DNA from: an uncultured Oscillospiraceae bacterium
GTDB lineage: Bacteria > Bacillota > Clostridia > Oscillospirales > Ruminococcaceae
NCBI GenBank assembly: GCA_934446355.1
Contig: CAKSEC010000011.1
Coordinates: forward strand, 19,965-83,964
DNA length: 64,000 nt
Direction of reading: 5' to 3'
A model generated the notes under the pieces. It did not search any database. It had not been told where the DNA came from and saw only the letters and a list, made by a program, of their open reading frames with translations. Each line of letters starts with the position of its first letter. The first letter of the stretch is position 1. This document shows positions 7,687 to 16,278 of this stretch, one piece after another. The position numbers and the translations under genes were made by a program.

Positions 7687-8602
7687 CACAATAGAAAAGC
7701 TGATAGGCAACATCGAGCAGGTGATAATCGGCAAGCGGCCGGTCATTGAAAAGGTGGTCTGCGCCATGCTTGCGGGCGGCCATATCCTTATTGAGGACGT
7801 CCCCGGCGTGGGAAAGACGCTGCTTGCTGAAACACTGTCAAAGAGCGTTTCGGGCAGCTTCGGGCGTATTCAGTTCACGCCTGACCTTATGCCGTCGGAC
7901 GTGGTGGGATATACTGTCCTTGACCTGAACGGCGGCGAGGGCGGCTACAGACCGGGCGCAGCTATGTGCAACTTCCTGCTTGCGGACGAGATAAACCGTG
8001 CTTCGCCAAAGGTGCAGTCTGCGCTGCTGGAAGCGATGGAGGAACTGCAGGTCAGCGTTGACGGCGTTACTCACAGCCTGCCGGTGCCTTTTATGACTAT
8101 CGCCACGCAAAATCCCATAGAAACATTCGGAACGTATCATCTGCCGGAAGCGCAGCTTGACCGCTTCCTTATGCGGATATCTGTCGGCTACCCGAACCGT
8201 GCGGCAGAGATGAAAATGCTTGATATAATGCCGCAGCGTGTCGAGGTAGGTCCTGTGCTTACTCTGGAGGAACTGACTCAGCTTCGCAGTCAGGCGGCGC
8301 AGGTGGCTGTTTCGGATAACGTAAAGGCTTATATCCTGTCGATAGTGACGTCCACACGCTTCATGTCACAGGTGAAGCTTGGGGCAAGTCCCAGAGGTTC
8401 GATAGCCATGCTCAGGGCTGCTCAGGCGATGGCGTTCATGAACGACCGGAACTATGTCACGCCGGACGATGTAAAATCGGTGGCAGTTTCGGTTCTGTCG
8501 CACAGAATAATTCTGGCTGCGGGTCAGAGCGACTTCAGTTCATCGGCTGATATAGTGGTCAATTTGCTTAACACTACGCCGGTGCCCGTGGACAGCCGAT
8601 AA
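7679..8602 (+). CDS. MoxR-family AAA+ ATPase
   Basis: 307 residues. Walker A VPGVGKT is at 41-47 and Walker B LLADEINRA at 100-108. ATQNPIE (sensor 1) and the C-terminal helical lid with SPRGS are also present. MoxR proteins act as chaperone-like ATPases that mature or insert partner complexes, usually encoded beside DUF58 or VWA proteins. Here no DUF58 partner follows; the only operon partner is the overlapping upstream membrane protein. A separate VWA protein lies 4 kb away in the Ter island. Confidence 0.88.
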   Translation: MNNTIEKLIGNIEQVIIGKRPVIEKVVCAMLAGGHILIEDVPGVGKTLLAETLSKSVSGSFGRIQFTPDLMPSDVVGYTVLDLNGGEGGYRPGAAMCNFLLADEINRASPKVQSALLEAMEELQVSVDGVTHSLPVPFMTIATQNPIETFGTYHLPEAQLDRFLMRISVGYPNRAAEMKMLDIMPQRVEVGPVLTLEELTQLRSQAAQVAVSDNVKAYILSIVTSTRFMSQVKLGASPRGSIAMLRAAQAMAFMNDRNYVTPDDVKSVAVSVLSHRIILAAGQSDFSSSADIVVNLLNTTPVPVDSR

Positions 8603-8628
8603 GCCCAGAGAGGCTATTTCAATAAGCT

Positions 8629-8658
8629 AAAAGGGACTGTAATCACACAGCCCCTTTT
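8629..8658. terminator. Bidirectional rho-independent terminator
   Basis: AAAAGGGACTGT pairs with ACAGCCCCTTTT with one mismatch across a 6-base loop, between the convergent moxR and DUF6882-like genes. Confidence 0.75.
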
Positions 8659-8665
8659 CTTATAT

Positions 8666-9370
8666 TCAGTTAGAAATATCAACGACCCTGCTCAGTCCGT
8701 CCGGCGTGACCTCAAAACGGAACGTCAGATTCCTGCCGGAGAAGTTGGCTGATATCGCTTCAGGCGATTCGGTGAACGGAGTGCCGTTCTGCCAGAGGAA
8801 GCCCGCAGCAAGAAGCCTGTGGTCGCAGTAGAACCCGCTGATTATGTCGATATACTGCTTCATGAATTCCTGCATATCTGCGGGGGCGAAGATCTCTTCC
8901 GGAAGCCCTGATATCGCCACCAGCGCAGCCCCGCCGTCGTAAGGGCAGCGGTAATAGCACAGATTATCGTTCAGCGCACCGCAGGCTATCATTGAAAGGA
9001 TATGTCCGGTGTGCATTTCATCTCGCATGAATTTGCCGGTCTGAAATTCGGCAAGCTGGGGAAGCGTCTTTTTGGCATGACGTGAAAGAGCGGTGACCCG
9101 CTCAGGCAGTCCGCTTTCGGTGTGCGCCCAACTCCACAGCCATGTGTTCTGGATATCGGATTCACTGCCGAGTATTCCGGCGGTGAATTCTCTGTCACCG
9201 AAGCGAATAATGCCGTTCATGGGGTCAAGTCCCCAGTTATTGCCGCCTATCACCATGCTGCCCATGCGGTTCTGGCAGAGTATCGCACGTCCCGCTGACA
9301 GCGACAGCATATCGAGAATATTTGTGCGGTCGAAATATACGGGGCAATCAAGCGTTGTTATCTTTTCCAT
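8666..9370 (-). CDS. DUF6882-like protein of unknown function
   Basis: 234 residues, soluble, with no signal peptide. The motif WLWSWAHTESGLPERVT followed by a helical stretch and a C-terminal mixed domain resembles DUF6882 proteins, which are common in gut Firmicutes and have no assigned role. It begins 3 bp after the stop of the upstream gene on the same strand, so the pair is one transcript starting from the consensus promoter at 9772-9800. Confidence 0.55.
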   Translation of the reverse strand: MEKITTLDCPVYFDRTNILDMLSLSAGRAILCQNRMGSMVIGGNNWGLDPMNGIIRFGDREFTAGILGSESDIQNTWLWSWAHTESGLPERVTALSRHAKKTLPQLAEFQTGKFMRDEMHTGHILSMIACGALNDNLCYYRCPYDGGAALVAISGLPEEIFAPADMQEFMKQYIDIISGFYCDHRLLAAGFLWQNGTPFTESPEAISANFSGRNLTFRFEVTPDGLSRVVDISN

Positions 9371-9373
9371 TTA

Positions 9374-9733
9374 TCATTCTCCGATCGAAATGTTTTGTCC
9401 GAATTTCCTGAGTATGTCACGCATGAGGTACTTGTCTATCTTGTACAGCCTTGTCTTGCCCCTTGGCAGGTCGTCGGTGCGCAGTTCAAAACGTATCCAT
9501 ATCTCGGAAAGATCCTCCTCATAGAAGAAAGTGCACAGCAGGTATTTGTTCTTGGTGGCGTAGTAATTCACCGGAGTGAAGCCCAGCACGCTGCGCAGGT
9601 CTGCGTTCATAAGCTGCTCGGTTTCGGCAATGGTGAGCGGCTCGAACTGAACTTTCTTGGTTCTGGGAAGCTTTTCGGCACGCTTTTCCTCCTCGGAACG
9701 AACGGGTTTGTTTTTCCTGAATAATCCAAACAC
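9374..9733 (-). CDS. Small protein of unknown function
   Basis: 119 residues from a GTG start chosen because AGGAG lies 8 bases upstream; a longer frame from an upstream ATG would overlap that site. The protein begins FGLFRKNKP and is rich in charged residues, with an alpha/beta-looking middle (YYATKNKYLLCTFFYEEDLSEIWIRFELR). I recognise no family. It heads a two-gene unit with the DUF6882-like gene. Confidence 0.55.
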   Translation of the reverse strand: MFGLFRKNKPVRSEEEKRAEKLPRTKKVQFEPLTIAETEQLMNADLRSVLGFTPVNYYATKNKYLLCTFFYEEDLSEIWIRFELRTDDLPRGKTRLYKIDKYLMRDILRKFGQNISIGE

Positions 9734-9771
9734 TTGCGTAACTCCTTTGTATAAAAGTATCGTCACGTTCT

Positions 9772-9800
9772 ATTATATACTAAATCTGTGTGATTGTCAA
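9772..9800 (-). promoter_or_regulatory. Consensus sigma-A promoter
   Basis: On the minus strand TTGACA, 17 bp, TATAAT, a perfect match. It drives the 119-residue protein and the DUF6882-like gene. Confidence 0.85.
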
Positions 9801-9827
9801 ATAAAATCACTGACCGAGGGGGCATAT

Positions 9828-10598
9828 TCAGTGCTTCAGATTCTGTGTCAGAAAAGAGAAAATATCAGCGACAAAGCCGGGGGTATCGGGAAGTTCCTGC
9901 ATTATCAGCGACTTCGCCTGTTCGGCTGGTATTGCCTCGCATATCTGCACCGCACCCTGCACCGAATCTCCTATTGCGATGTGAGCCTGAGCAGTACCGC
10001 CAAAGGCTATATCAGTCGCAAAGGCTGCGCCGCCTATCGCATATGTACCGAATGCGACGCCGCCGAATGCCTGCCAGCCCACAGCGAAAGCCCCGAATGC
10101 GAACAGTCCCGCTGCAGCAGAGCCAAATGCGAAAAGCCCGGCGCAAACGCACCCTAGCGTGAGAAGTCCTAGGGACAGCAGCCCGCAGGATACCACGCCG
10201 ACCGACAGAAAGCCTATCGAAACCACGCCGACTGCCTTGTTGCCTATCGCTATGATACCCTTTGCCGTGCGCCGTCCCACGCCGTAATTGATATGCACCA
10301 GCGGTATTCCCCTGAATGTACGGCGGCTCTTGTACTCAATTGCGGGTCTGCGCATAACGGAGGAAGCCGGTTTATCCTCAGTCAGCGGGCGGGACTGCGG
10401 GGCTTCGCCCTTTATCAGTTCGTCAGTGGTTATTCCGAAAAGGTCGCTCATGGCGGCAAGCTTTTCCATTTCGGGAGTGGTCGTGCCTAGTTCCCATTTT
10501 GATATGGTCTGGCGGGTGACTCCAAGCTTTTCGCCAAGCTGTTCCTGCGACCAGCCCCTTGACCGGCGGAGTTCGGATAATTTCTCAGAAAATGTCAT
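9828..10598 (-). CDS. XRE-family regulator with C-terminal glycine pentapeptide array
   Basis: 256 residues from the ATG behind GAGGTG. Residues 6-60 form a Cro/C1-type helix-turn-helix (RSRGWSQEQLGEKLGVTRQTISKWE). A linker to about 112 is followed by a hydrophobic array in which glycine occurs at every fifth position from 114 to 189, sixteen in unbroken register, in units such as xGxxA or xGxxS. The array could form a beta-helix or sit in the membrane. A DNA-binding head tied to such a tail suggests a membrane-associated sensor-regulator; that is inference. It is transcribed away from the Ter island and may regulate its own promoter. Confidence 0.75.
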   Translation of the reverse strand: MTFSEKLSELRRSRGWSQEQLGEKLGVTRQTISKWELGTTTPEMEKLAAMSDLFGITTDELIKGEAPQSRPLTEDKPASSVMRRPAIEYKSRRTFRGIPLVHINYGVGRRTAKGIIAIGNKAVGVVSIGFLSVGVVSCGLLSLGLLTLGCVCAGLFAFGSAAAGLFAFGAFAVGWQAFGGVAFGTYAIGGAAFATDIAFGGTAQAHIAIGDSVQGAVQICEAIPAEQAKSLIMQELPDTPGFVADIFSFLTQNLKH

Positions 10599-10633
10599 AT
10601 CTGGCACCTCGTTTCGTTTGTTTGTGTACCTAT

Positions 10634-10662
10634 ATGATAGCACGATTTTGCCCGAATGTCTA
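10634..10662 (-). promoter_or_regulatory. Probable promoter of the XRE gene
   Basis: On the minus strand TAGACA, 17 bp, TATCAT. The -35 has one mismatch and the -10 one. Confidence 0.5.
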
Positions 10663-10798
10663 CCAATTATGCGTGGAAATCTGTCACCCGTAATTAACAT
10701 TGGCTCTGCAATGCGGTCTGGCGGGTCTTGAGAAGTCGAGGCTGCCGTGCTTCAAAAAGACATCAAAAAATGTGAATTATCTTTTTGCAATATTGTAC

Positions 10799-10827
10799 TT
10801 GATTTTTCAGGGATTATGTGGTATATT
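10799..10827 (+). promoter_or_regulatory. Promoter of the first terD operon
   Basis: TTGATT, 17 bp, TATATT, about 60 bases upstream of the terD start codon. This is the left boundary of the Ter island. Confidence 0.65.
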
Positions 10828-10890
10828 ATATATGTATAATCAAAATCCATTTCAGGCTGAATAACATTGTATAAAACGGAGGTAGACAGA

Positions 10891-11484
10891 ATGTCTGTGA
10901 ATCTTCAAAAGGGTCAGAAAGTCGATCTGACCAAAGGCAATACCGGACTTAAAACCATACTTGTAGGTCTTGGCTGGGACGAAGCACCGAAGAAATTCTC
11001 ACTCTTTTCCAAGAGGGAGGATATCGACTGCGACGCTTCCGCACTGCTCATCAGCGCACAGACCGGAAAGCTGAACGGCCCTATCGACGTGGTATATTTC
11101 GGTAATCTCACACATCAGAGCGGCGCAGTTCACCACATGGGCGACAATCTGACCGGTGCTGGCGACGGCGACGACGAGCAGATACTTGTCGAGCTGCCGA
11201 AGCTTGGCAATAATTATTCAAAGATAGTGTTCACTGTCAATATTTATCAGGCTATGCAGCGCAAGCAGCATTTCGGCATGATAAAGAATGCGTTCATCAG
11301 GCTTGTTGACGCAGACAGGGGCGTGGAACTGTGCAAGTATAACCTCTCCGAGAATTACGACGGAAAGACCGCAATGATCTTCGGCGAGATATACCTTTAC
11401 AACGGCGAATGGAAATTTAACGCTATCGGCGAGCCGACCAACGACAACAGCATTTCAGAGCTTGCCGCAAGATATCAGCGTTAA
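10891..11484 (+). CDS. TerD-domain protein
   Basis: 197 residues, one TerD domain. These domains bind calcium and coat or associate with membranes in the Ter stress system. It keeps VNLQKGQKVDL at the start, LGWDE, the DIDCDASALL strand and the calcium loop MGDNLTGAGDGDDEQI. The ATG follows ACGGAGG; an earlier in-frame ATG lies upstream of that site and was not used. It has its own promoter and is followed 26 bp later by a small membrane peptide, so it forms a separate transcript from the main ter cluster 1 kb downstream. Confidence 0.9.
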   Translation: MSVNLQKGQKVDLTKGNTGLKTILVGLGWDEAPKKFSLFSKREDIDCDASALLISAQTGKLNGPIDVVYFGNLTHQSGAVHHMGDNLTGAGDGDDEQILVELPKLGNNYSKIVFTVNIYQAMQRKQHFGMIKNAFIRLVDADRGVELCKYNLSENYDGKTAMIFGEIYLYNGEWKFNAIGEPTNDNSISELAARYQR

Positions 11485-11510
11485 GAATATAATAAGGGAG
11501 GAACACCACC

Positions 11511-11645
11511 ATGACAAAGAAGCTTGTTATCATCGCAGGTATTATCGGACTTGCAGCCGCAGCTGCAGCAGCAGTTGCATTTTTCCTGACAAAGAACAGG
11601 ACAATCGCTGAGTGCCTTGACTGCGAAGAGGACGACGAGATCTGA
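11511..11645 (+). CDS. 44-residue single-pass membrane peptide
   Basis: A short frame behind a strong GGGAGG site, 26 bp after terD and before a strong terminator, which makes it a real operon member. The peptide has a basic start (MTKK), one hydrophobic helix (about 5-26) including a run of alanines, then TKNRT and an acidic tail ECLDCEEDDEI. The tail pairs a C-x2-C with five acidic residues, so it could bind metal. I know no family for it. Its position suggests a membrane partner for the TerD protein. Confidence 0.7.
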   Translation: MTKKLVIIAGIIGLAAAAAAAVAFFLTKNRTIAECLDCEEDDEI

Positions 11646-11666
11646 ACGGCTTGATTCAGAAACTGG

Positions 11667-11697
11667 CGGGAGGGGACAGACCCTCCCGTTTGCGTTT
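11667..11697 (+). terminator. Rho-independent terminator
   Basis: CGGGAGGG pairs with CCCTCCCG across a 6-base loop and is followed by a T-rich stretch (TTTGCGTTTATT). It closes the terD-small peptide unit. Confidence 0.75.
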
Positions 11698-11733
11698 ATT
11701 AGAATTTTTCACAGGTGTGGATAAGGAGTTAGT

Positions 11734-12219
11734 ATGGCAAAGGACAAGGAGATAAAGACAAACGCAATGCGTATGCTGGACAGGCTTAAACTGCCGTATA
11801 CCGTGCATACCTATGAGTGTGACGAGTTCATTGACGGCGTGCACATAGCGCAGCTTCTCGGCGAAAGCTGCGATTCCTGCTTCAAGACGCTGGTCACAGT
11901 GGGGAAGAGCGGCAGCTACTACGTGTTCGCGCTGCCCGTCGATAAAGAACTTGACATGAAGAAATGTGCACGTGCGGTCGGCGAGAAGTCGCTTGAAATG
12001 GTGCACGTAAAGGACATCAACGCCGTCACCGGCTACATCAGGGGCGGCTGTACGCCTATCGGCATGAAGAAGCAGTACAGAACGGTGATACACAGCACCG
12101 CACAGCAATTCGATACGATGATCGTGAGCGGCGGAAAACTCGGCACTCAGCTTGAACTTGCGCCGGCGGATCTGGCAAAAGCTTGTAATGGCGAATTTGC
12201 AGACATAGCCGCTGAATAG
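11734..12219 (+). CDS. ybaK: Cys-tRNA(Pro)/Cys-tRNA(Cys) deacylase YbaK
   Basis: 161 residues, the usual length for YbaK/EbsC. The enzyme hydrolyses mischarged Cys-tRNA(Pro), guarding proline codons. Visible are the conserved CFKTLV segment carrying the substrate-binding lysine, the ALP strand, the VHVKDINAVTGYIRGGCTPIGMKK region and the C-terminal GGKLGTQLELAPADL. AAGGAG precedes the ATG. It sits between the two terD-containing units but has a housekeeping function. A structured repeat begins one base after its stop codon. Confidence 0.92.
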   Translation: MAKDKEIKTNAMRMLDRLKLPYTVHTYECDEFIDGVHIAQLLGESCDSCFKTLVTVGKSGSYYVFALPVDKELDMKKCARAVGEKSLEMVHVKDINAVTGYIRGGCTPIGMKKQYRTVIHSTAQQFDTMIVSGGKLGTQLELAPADLAKACNGEFADIAAE

Positions 12220-12220
12220 C

Positions 12221-12325
12221 CAGACTGTCGATAAACCCTCATCTTCGTCGTCACAATCCTAATGACAGGCACAAAGCCTAGTCGTTAGGATCGTTCCTAG
12301 AATCTGAGGGCTTCTCGCCAGTCTG
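12221..12325 (+). repeat. Structured hairpin element, copy 1
   Basis: 105 bp. Outer arms CAGACTG...CAGTCTG and CCCTCA/TGAGGG enclose an internal loop whose two strands are TCTTCGTCGT and CCTAGAATC. The inner helix ATCCTAATGAC/GTCGTTAGGAT contains one G-U type pair and is capped by AGGC-ACAAA-GCCT. It begins one base after the ybaK stop, so it would be the 3' untranslated region of that mRNA. Confidence 0.85.
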
Positions 12326-12362
12326 TATAAAATGACGGTTGATTTGTAACAGCAATTATGTA

Positions 12363-12391
12363 TTGACATGACGTGATTTTTAGGGTATAAT
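12363..12391 (+). promoter_or_regulatory. Consensus sigma-A promoter of the main ter operon
   Basis: TTGACA, 17 bp, TATAAT, perfect. It lies about 60 bases upstream of the VWA gene and is the only strong promoter seen ahead of the following eight-gene run. Confidence 0.88.
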
Positions 12392-12453
12392 TAACAGTAA
12401 GCTGGCGTATTATCGCCTGAAACATGATTGATGTGAAAACAACGGAGGTCACT

Positions 12454-13095
12454 ATGTCCGATTATGTCAGAAGACTTCCTGTCTATCTTCTTCTGGACTG
12501 CTCCGGTTCAATGTCCGGAGAGCCTATCGAAGCGGTAAGGCAGGGTATCAAGGCACTGCTCACAGAGTTGAAAAGCGACCCGCAGGCACTGGAAACCGCC
12601 TGCCTTTCGGTCATTACATTCAACAGCACCGCACGTCAGATATCCCCTCTTACAGAACTTATGCTGTTCAAGGAGCCTGAACTGACTGCGGGCGGGGCAA
12701 CTGCGCTGGGCGGCGCTCTCTGCGTGCTTGCAGACTGCATAAGGTCTGAGGTGCGCACATCTACCGCCACCCAGAAGGGCGACTGGAAGCCGCTGGTGTT
12801 CCTGCTGACTGACGGCGCTCCCACAGATAATCTCGACGATGGTCTTGACGCGCTGAAAACCGTGTCCTATGGCAATATCATTGCCTGCGCAGCGGGCGCT
12901 AACGCCAACACGAACACGCTCAGAAAGATAACCAGCAACGTTCTGATGATGAACAACCTGACTGCGGGCGATCTGGCGGCGTTCTTTGCATGGGTATCAG
13001 GCTCGATCAAGGCTTCCTCAAAGAGCATTGACGCAAAGCCCGGCGAGGCGATACAGCTTCCCCCGCCTCCTCAGGGATTCGTCATCGTACCCTGA
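12454..13095 (+). CDS. TerY-like von Willebrand factor A domain protein
   Basis: 213 residues from the ATG behind ACGGAGG; an earlier in-frame ATG lacks a site. It is a single VWA domain with a full metal site: DCSGS at 15-19, the threonine loop near AGGATALGG, and LLTDGAPTD. TerY proteins are the VWA member of the TerY-P triad, with a PP2C phosphatase and a kinase, which follow directly here. The partners probably control phosphorylation of stress-response components at the membrane. It is 11 bp from the phosphatase gene. Confidence 0.88.
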   Translation: MSDYVRRLPVYLLLDCSGSMSGEPIEAVRQGIKALLTELKSDPQALETACLSVITFNSTARQISPLTELMLFKEPELTAGGATALGGALCVLADCIRSEVRTSTATQKGDWKPLVFLLTDGAPTDNLDDGLDALKTVSYGNIIACAAGANANTNTLRKITSNVLMMNNLTAGDLAAFFAWVSGSIKASSKSIDAKPGEAIQLPPPPQGFVIVP

Positions 13096-13106
13096 CAGGG
13101 GGAAAT

Positions 13107-14426
13107 ATGAACAACGAAGAAAACAAGCTTCCCGCAGAGACCGAAGAAGCTGCTTCCCAGAGTATAGCGGCAGCTGACGTCAGCGCAGAGGTACCCAGTA
13201 CCGCAGAGCCGCAGGAAAGCGCTCCTCAGAAGCTGTCGGACAGCGACGTCATGCGCCATACCGCTTCGATATGGCGGTACAGAACGGTCGCAGAGGACGG
13301 TACGGAGCTCCACACGGAGTTCCACAGCAAGCGCACTGAAGCAGACGGCGGCAGCATTATCGCCGCACGTGTGCGCGGAAAGAAGCACAAGCACGAGGGC
13401 ACCAACTGCGACGACTGGTTTGAAACTGCGTACACCGACGGCTGCTTCATCGCAGTGACTGCGGACGGCGCAGGCTCGAAGCTGCTGTCAAGGATAGGCG
13501 CTAGGGTCAGCTGCGAGGGCGCAGTGGAATACCTCAGGCAGGCGCTTTCAAAGCTGATGAGCGACGAGCCGGAAATAAAGGCTCAGCTTTCCTCGGATAT
13601 GGGAGGGGAGCAGTTCATGGCGGCGTGCGGCAGGCTCGCACCGCTTATACAGAATGCGGCAAGAGCGGGCTTTGACGCAGTTATCGCAAAGCTTGGCAGG
13701 ATATACGGCGACAGCACCTATATCACGGCGCTTGGGAGGAATCCCACGCTGGAGGATATGGGTTCGACGTTCCTTGCGGCGGTGGCGATCCCGCTGGAGG
13801 TGAACGGCGCACGTGAGAATTTCGTGCTTTCCGCCCAGATAGGCGACGGCTGCATTTGCGCCATCGACAGCGGCGCAGACCACGAGCATTGCTTCCGGCT
13901 GCTGGGCGAGGCTGACAGCGGGGCTTACTCAGGCGAAACCGACTTTTTGTCTGCGAAAACCGTGTCAGAGGGCGTCATTGCACGAAAGACCCGTATAAGC
14001 CGGGGCAGATCAGACATCATAATGCTGATGAGCGACGGCGTTGCGGACGACTATTTTCCGGCGCAGCCCATGATGAAGCGGCTTTACTTGGACCTGTGCC
14101 TTAACGGCATACTCCCCATGCAGGGAGAAGCCGCGCAGCCGCAGCCACCTGAGCCGCTGAGTTTTCCGGCAGTAAGTCCGGAGCAGCAGGCGGTCGCTCT
14201 GCAGTATGCGAAGCAGCTTTACGGCGGCGCAGACAGCCCCGAACAGGCGGTGAACGAGCTCTGGGACAGACGCTCGGAACTCAAGCAGCACTCGCTTGAA
14301 GCCTACGGCATGTCGCTTGGCGATAAGCCGCAGGACAGACTGCTGACGTGGCTCGACAACTACAACGAGCGGGGCAGCTTTGACGACCGCACGCTGGTGA
14401 TAATAGAACTGGGGCGCACTGAATAA
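13107..14426 (+). CDS. PP2C-family protein phosphatase of the TerY-P triad
   Basis: 439 residues. An N-terminal 50 residues rich in Glu, Ala and Ser look disordered. The PPM/PP2C domain begins near residue 83 with ARVRGKKHKHEGTNCDD; ADGAGS at 119-124 and MLMSDGVADDY carry the metal-binding aspartates. The C-terminal 120 residues are outside the usual core. It should remove phosphates placed by the kinase encoded next. Neighbouring VWA, phosphatase and kinase genes in this order match the TerY-P triad described for Ter systems. Confidence 0.85.
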   Translation: MNNEENKLPAETEEAASQSIAAADVSAEVPSTAEPQESAPQKLSDSDVMRHTASIWRYRTVAEDGTELHTEFHSKRTEADGGSIIAARVRGKKHKHEGTNCDDWFETAYTDGCFIAVTADGAGSKLLSRIGARVSCEGAVEYLRQALSKLMSDEPEIKAQLSSDMGGEQFMAACGRLAPLIQNAARAGFDAVIAKLGRIYGDSTYITALGRNPTLEDMGSTFLAAVAIPLEVNGARENFVLSAQIGDGCICAIDSGADHEHCFRLLGEADSGAYSGETDFLSAKTVSEGVIARKTRISRGRSDIIMLMSDGVADDYFPAQPMMKRLYLDLCLNGILPMQGEAAQPQPPEPLSFPAVSPEQQAVALQYAKQLYGGADSPEQAVNELWDRRSELKQHSLEAYGMSLGDKPQDRLLTWLDNYNERGSFDDRTLVIIELGRTE

Positions 14427-14745
14427 GGCGGCATCAGACGCATTTAATGCTTCTTGACTGAGGGTAATTCATGCGCAGAGATATACGCTCTGTATACTGA
14501 CATTACTCGACAAAAAGTGATATTATCCGGCAATAATACAGAATGTAATATAATGCCGACCCTTGGCGGGCATTGTCGAACAGCGGATAATATCGGGCGA
14601 TTGCCTGATACTTCTGCGAAAGACAGCAAAATGCTGCCGAAAATGGGCAAGCAATATTACAAAAGCGAATACCAAAGCAGAAATATACAGAAAGTTGACG
14701 AAATGCGGGCATTTCCCGCAAGTAAAAGGAAGGATATACCGGTAG
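14427..14745. other. Spacer between phosphatase and kinase genes
   Basis: 319 bp, noticeably more AT-rich than the genes around it. It contains a TATAAT at about 14549 without a clear -35 and a GCGGGCATTTCCCGC hairpin near 14705. Short frames cross it but lack ribosome sites and extend into the kinase gene. A second promoter or an mRNA processing region is possible; nothing firmer can be seen. Confidence 0.4.
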
Positions 14746-16224
14746 ATGAACAGCGGTCAGATAGTGACGGCGGTGCTCGAAAATGGCGGCACGATAGAAT
14801 ATGTCGTGGACGCAAACGCACCGAGGGGCGGCATGAAGCATACGTTCTTCACGCCCGACAAGAAATACGCCGTACAGTTCTTCAATGACCCGCGCGACGG
14901 GCAGAACCCGAATATTCAGGACCGCATACGCTCGATAGTCGGGATATACAACCCCACGCTGTCAGAGCAGGACGGCGGCGCACTGGGCAATTCCGAGAAA
15001 ACTGCGGAGTTCTTCCGCAGCCGCTTCTGCTGGCCTGTGGCAATAGTCAGAAGTCCGGAATTCGGGATAGTCTGTCCGACATATCCGCAGAGATTCTTTT
15101 TCGGGGACGGCGCTTCCACCGTGGGGCTTAACCTGCGGGGCAAGGACAAGAAAAGCAACTGGTTCACCGGAAGAATGCGCAAATACATAAGCCCCGGCGA
15201 ATTAGGCGATTTCCGCACCATGCTGAGCGCAGCGATATGCCTTTCAAGAAGCATTCGCAGAATGCACCAGGCGGGACTTGCTCATTCCGATTTGTCCTGC
15301 AACAACGTGCTGATAGACCCGCAGACCGGCAGCACTGTCGTTATAGACATCGACTCGCTGGTCGTTCCGGGGAAGTATCCCCCGGAGGTGTGCGGCACGA
15401 AGGGCTATATCGCCCCTGAGGTGCTCGCAACGCTGGAGTTCGACCCCGGCGACCCACGGCGGCGTCTGCCCTGCGTTTCCACGGACCTGCACGCACTGCC
15501 GGTGCTTATTTATGAATATCTGTTCCTGCGTCACCCGCTGATAGGACCGAAGATATATAGTTCTGCTTCCGCAGAAGAGGACGATTTCCTCGGTATGGGT
15601 CCTATGGCGACATTTATAGAAGATCCCACGGACACCAGCAACAGGCCGCCTGACCTTGACGTGACGATTCAGTCGCTGTCAAAGGGACTGGAACGGCTGT
15701 TCCTGCGTGCGTTCCATGACGGGCTGCACGCGCCCTCCGAACGCCCCTCGGCGATGGAGTGGGAGCGTGAGCTTCTGAAAGCGTGGGACAGGCTGAAAAA
15801 GTGCGCAAATCCGCACTGTCAGAAAAAATGGTTCATTGTCAGAGATGAGAATGAGCCTGTCTGCCCCTTTTGCAAAACTCGTGTTACGGACAAGGTCATC
15901 ACGCTCACACTAAAGGGCGAGATGCGGGGCAGAAAGGGCGTGTACCGCACAAGCGGCGAGGTCATAGCAAACGACCAGATGCCGCTTTACGACTGGCACG
16001 TCTATTCCAACGTCCATAACGATGAAAAGGCGGGCAACGATATGCGGGCATATATCTGCCGGCATAACGGAATGTGGCTGCTCGTCAACCATGGCGTCGA
16101 GGGAATGACTTCCCCGACAGGCAGGCTTGTCCCAAAGGGGCAGGCGGTCGAACTCCGTGACGGAGCCGTTTTCCGCATGACCGACCGTGAAAATGGGCTT
16201 TTGTGCGAGGTATCCGTGACGTGA
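14746..16224 (+). CDS. Ser/Thr protein kinase with zinc ribbon, TerY-P triad
   Basis: 492 residues. Kinase core: a GGMKHTFF loop near 28-35, catalytic HSDLSCNN at 180-187 (Asp182, Asn187), metal-binding VIDID with Asp201, and IAPE at 222-225. The beta-3 lysine position reads YAVQFF, with glutamine. As I recall, related TerY-P kinases also lack that lysine. A zinc ribbon follows (Cys353, Cys358, Cys373, Cys376), then a C-terminal beta-rich domain (from about 395) that may be FHA-like. It is the third triad member, 54 bp before the calcium ATPase gene. Confidence 0.85.
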   Translation: MNSGQIVTAVLENGGTIEYVVDANAPRGGMKHTFFTPDKKYAVQFFNDPRDGQNPNIQDRIRSIVGIYNPTLSEQDGGALGNSEKTAEFFRSRFCWPVAIVRSPEFGIVCPTYPQRFFFGDGASTVGLNLRGKDKKSNWFTGRMRKYISPGELGDFRTMLSAAICLSRSIRRMHQAGLAHSDLSCNNVLIDPQTGSTVVIDIDSLVVPGKYPPEVCGTKGYIAPEVLATLEFDPGDPRRRLPCVSTDLHALPVLIYEYLFLRHPLIGPKIYSSASAEEDDFLGMGPMATFIEDPTDTSNRPPDLDVTIQSLSKGLERLFLRAFHDGLHAPSERPSAMEWERELLKAWDRLKKCANPHCQKKWFIVRDENEPVCPFCKTRVTDKVITLTLKGEMRGRKGVYRTSGEVIANDQMPLYDWHVYSNVHNDEKAGNDMRAYICRHNGMWLLVNHGVEGMTSPTGRLVPKGQAVELRDGAVFRMTDRENGLLCEVSVT

Positions 16225-16278
16225 CAGGGCAGTGCTGTGAAGCACTGAGAATGCTTTCTTGTAAAGAGAGGGAAAGAA

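Noticed and set aside
14454..14888. 144-residue frame between phosphatase and kinase
   Set aside because: No ribosome site, overlaps the kinase gene out of frame, and composition is unlike neighbours.
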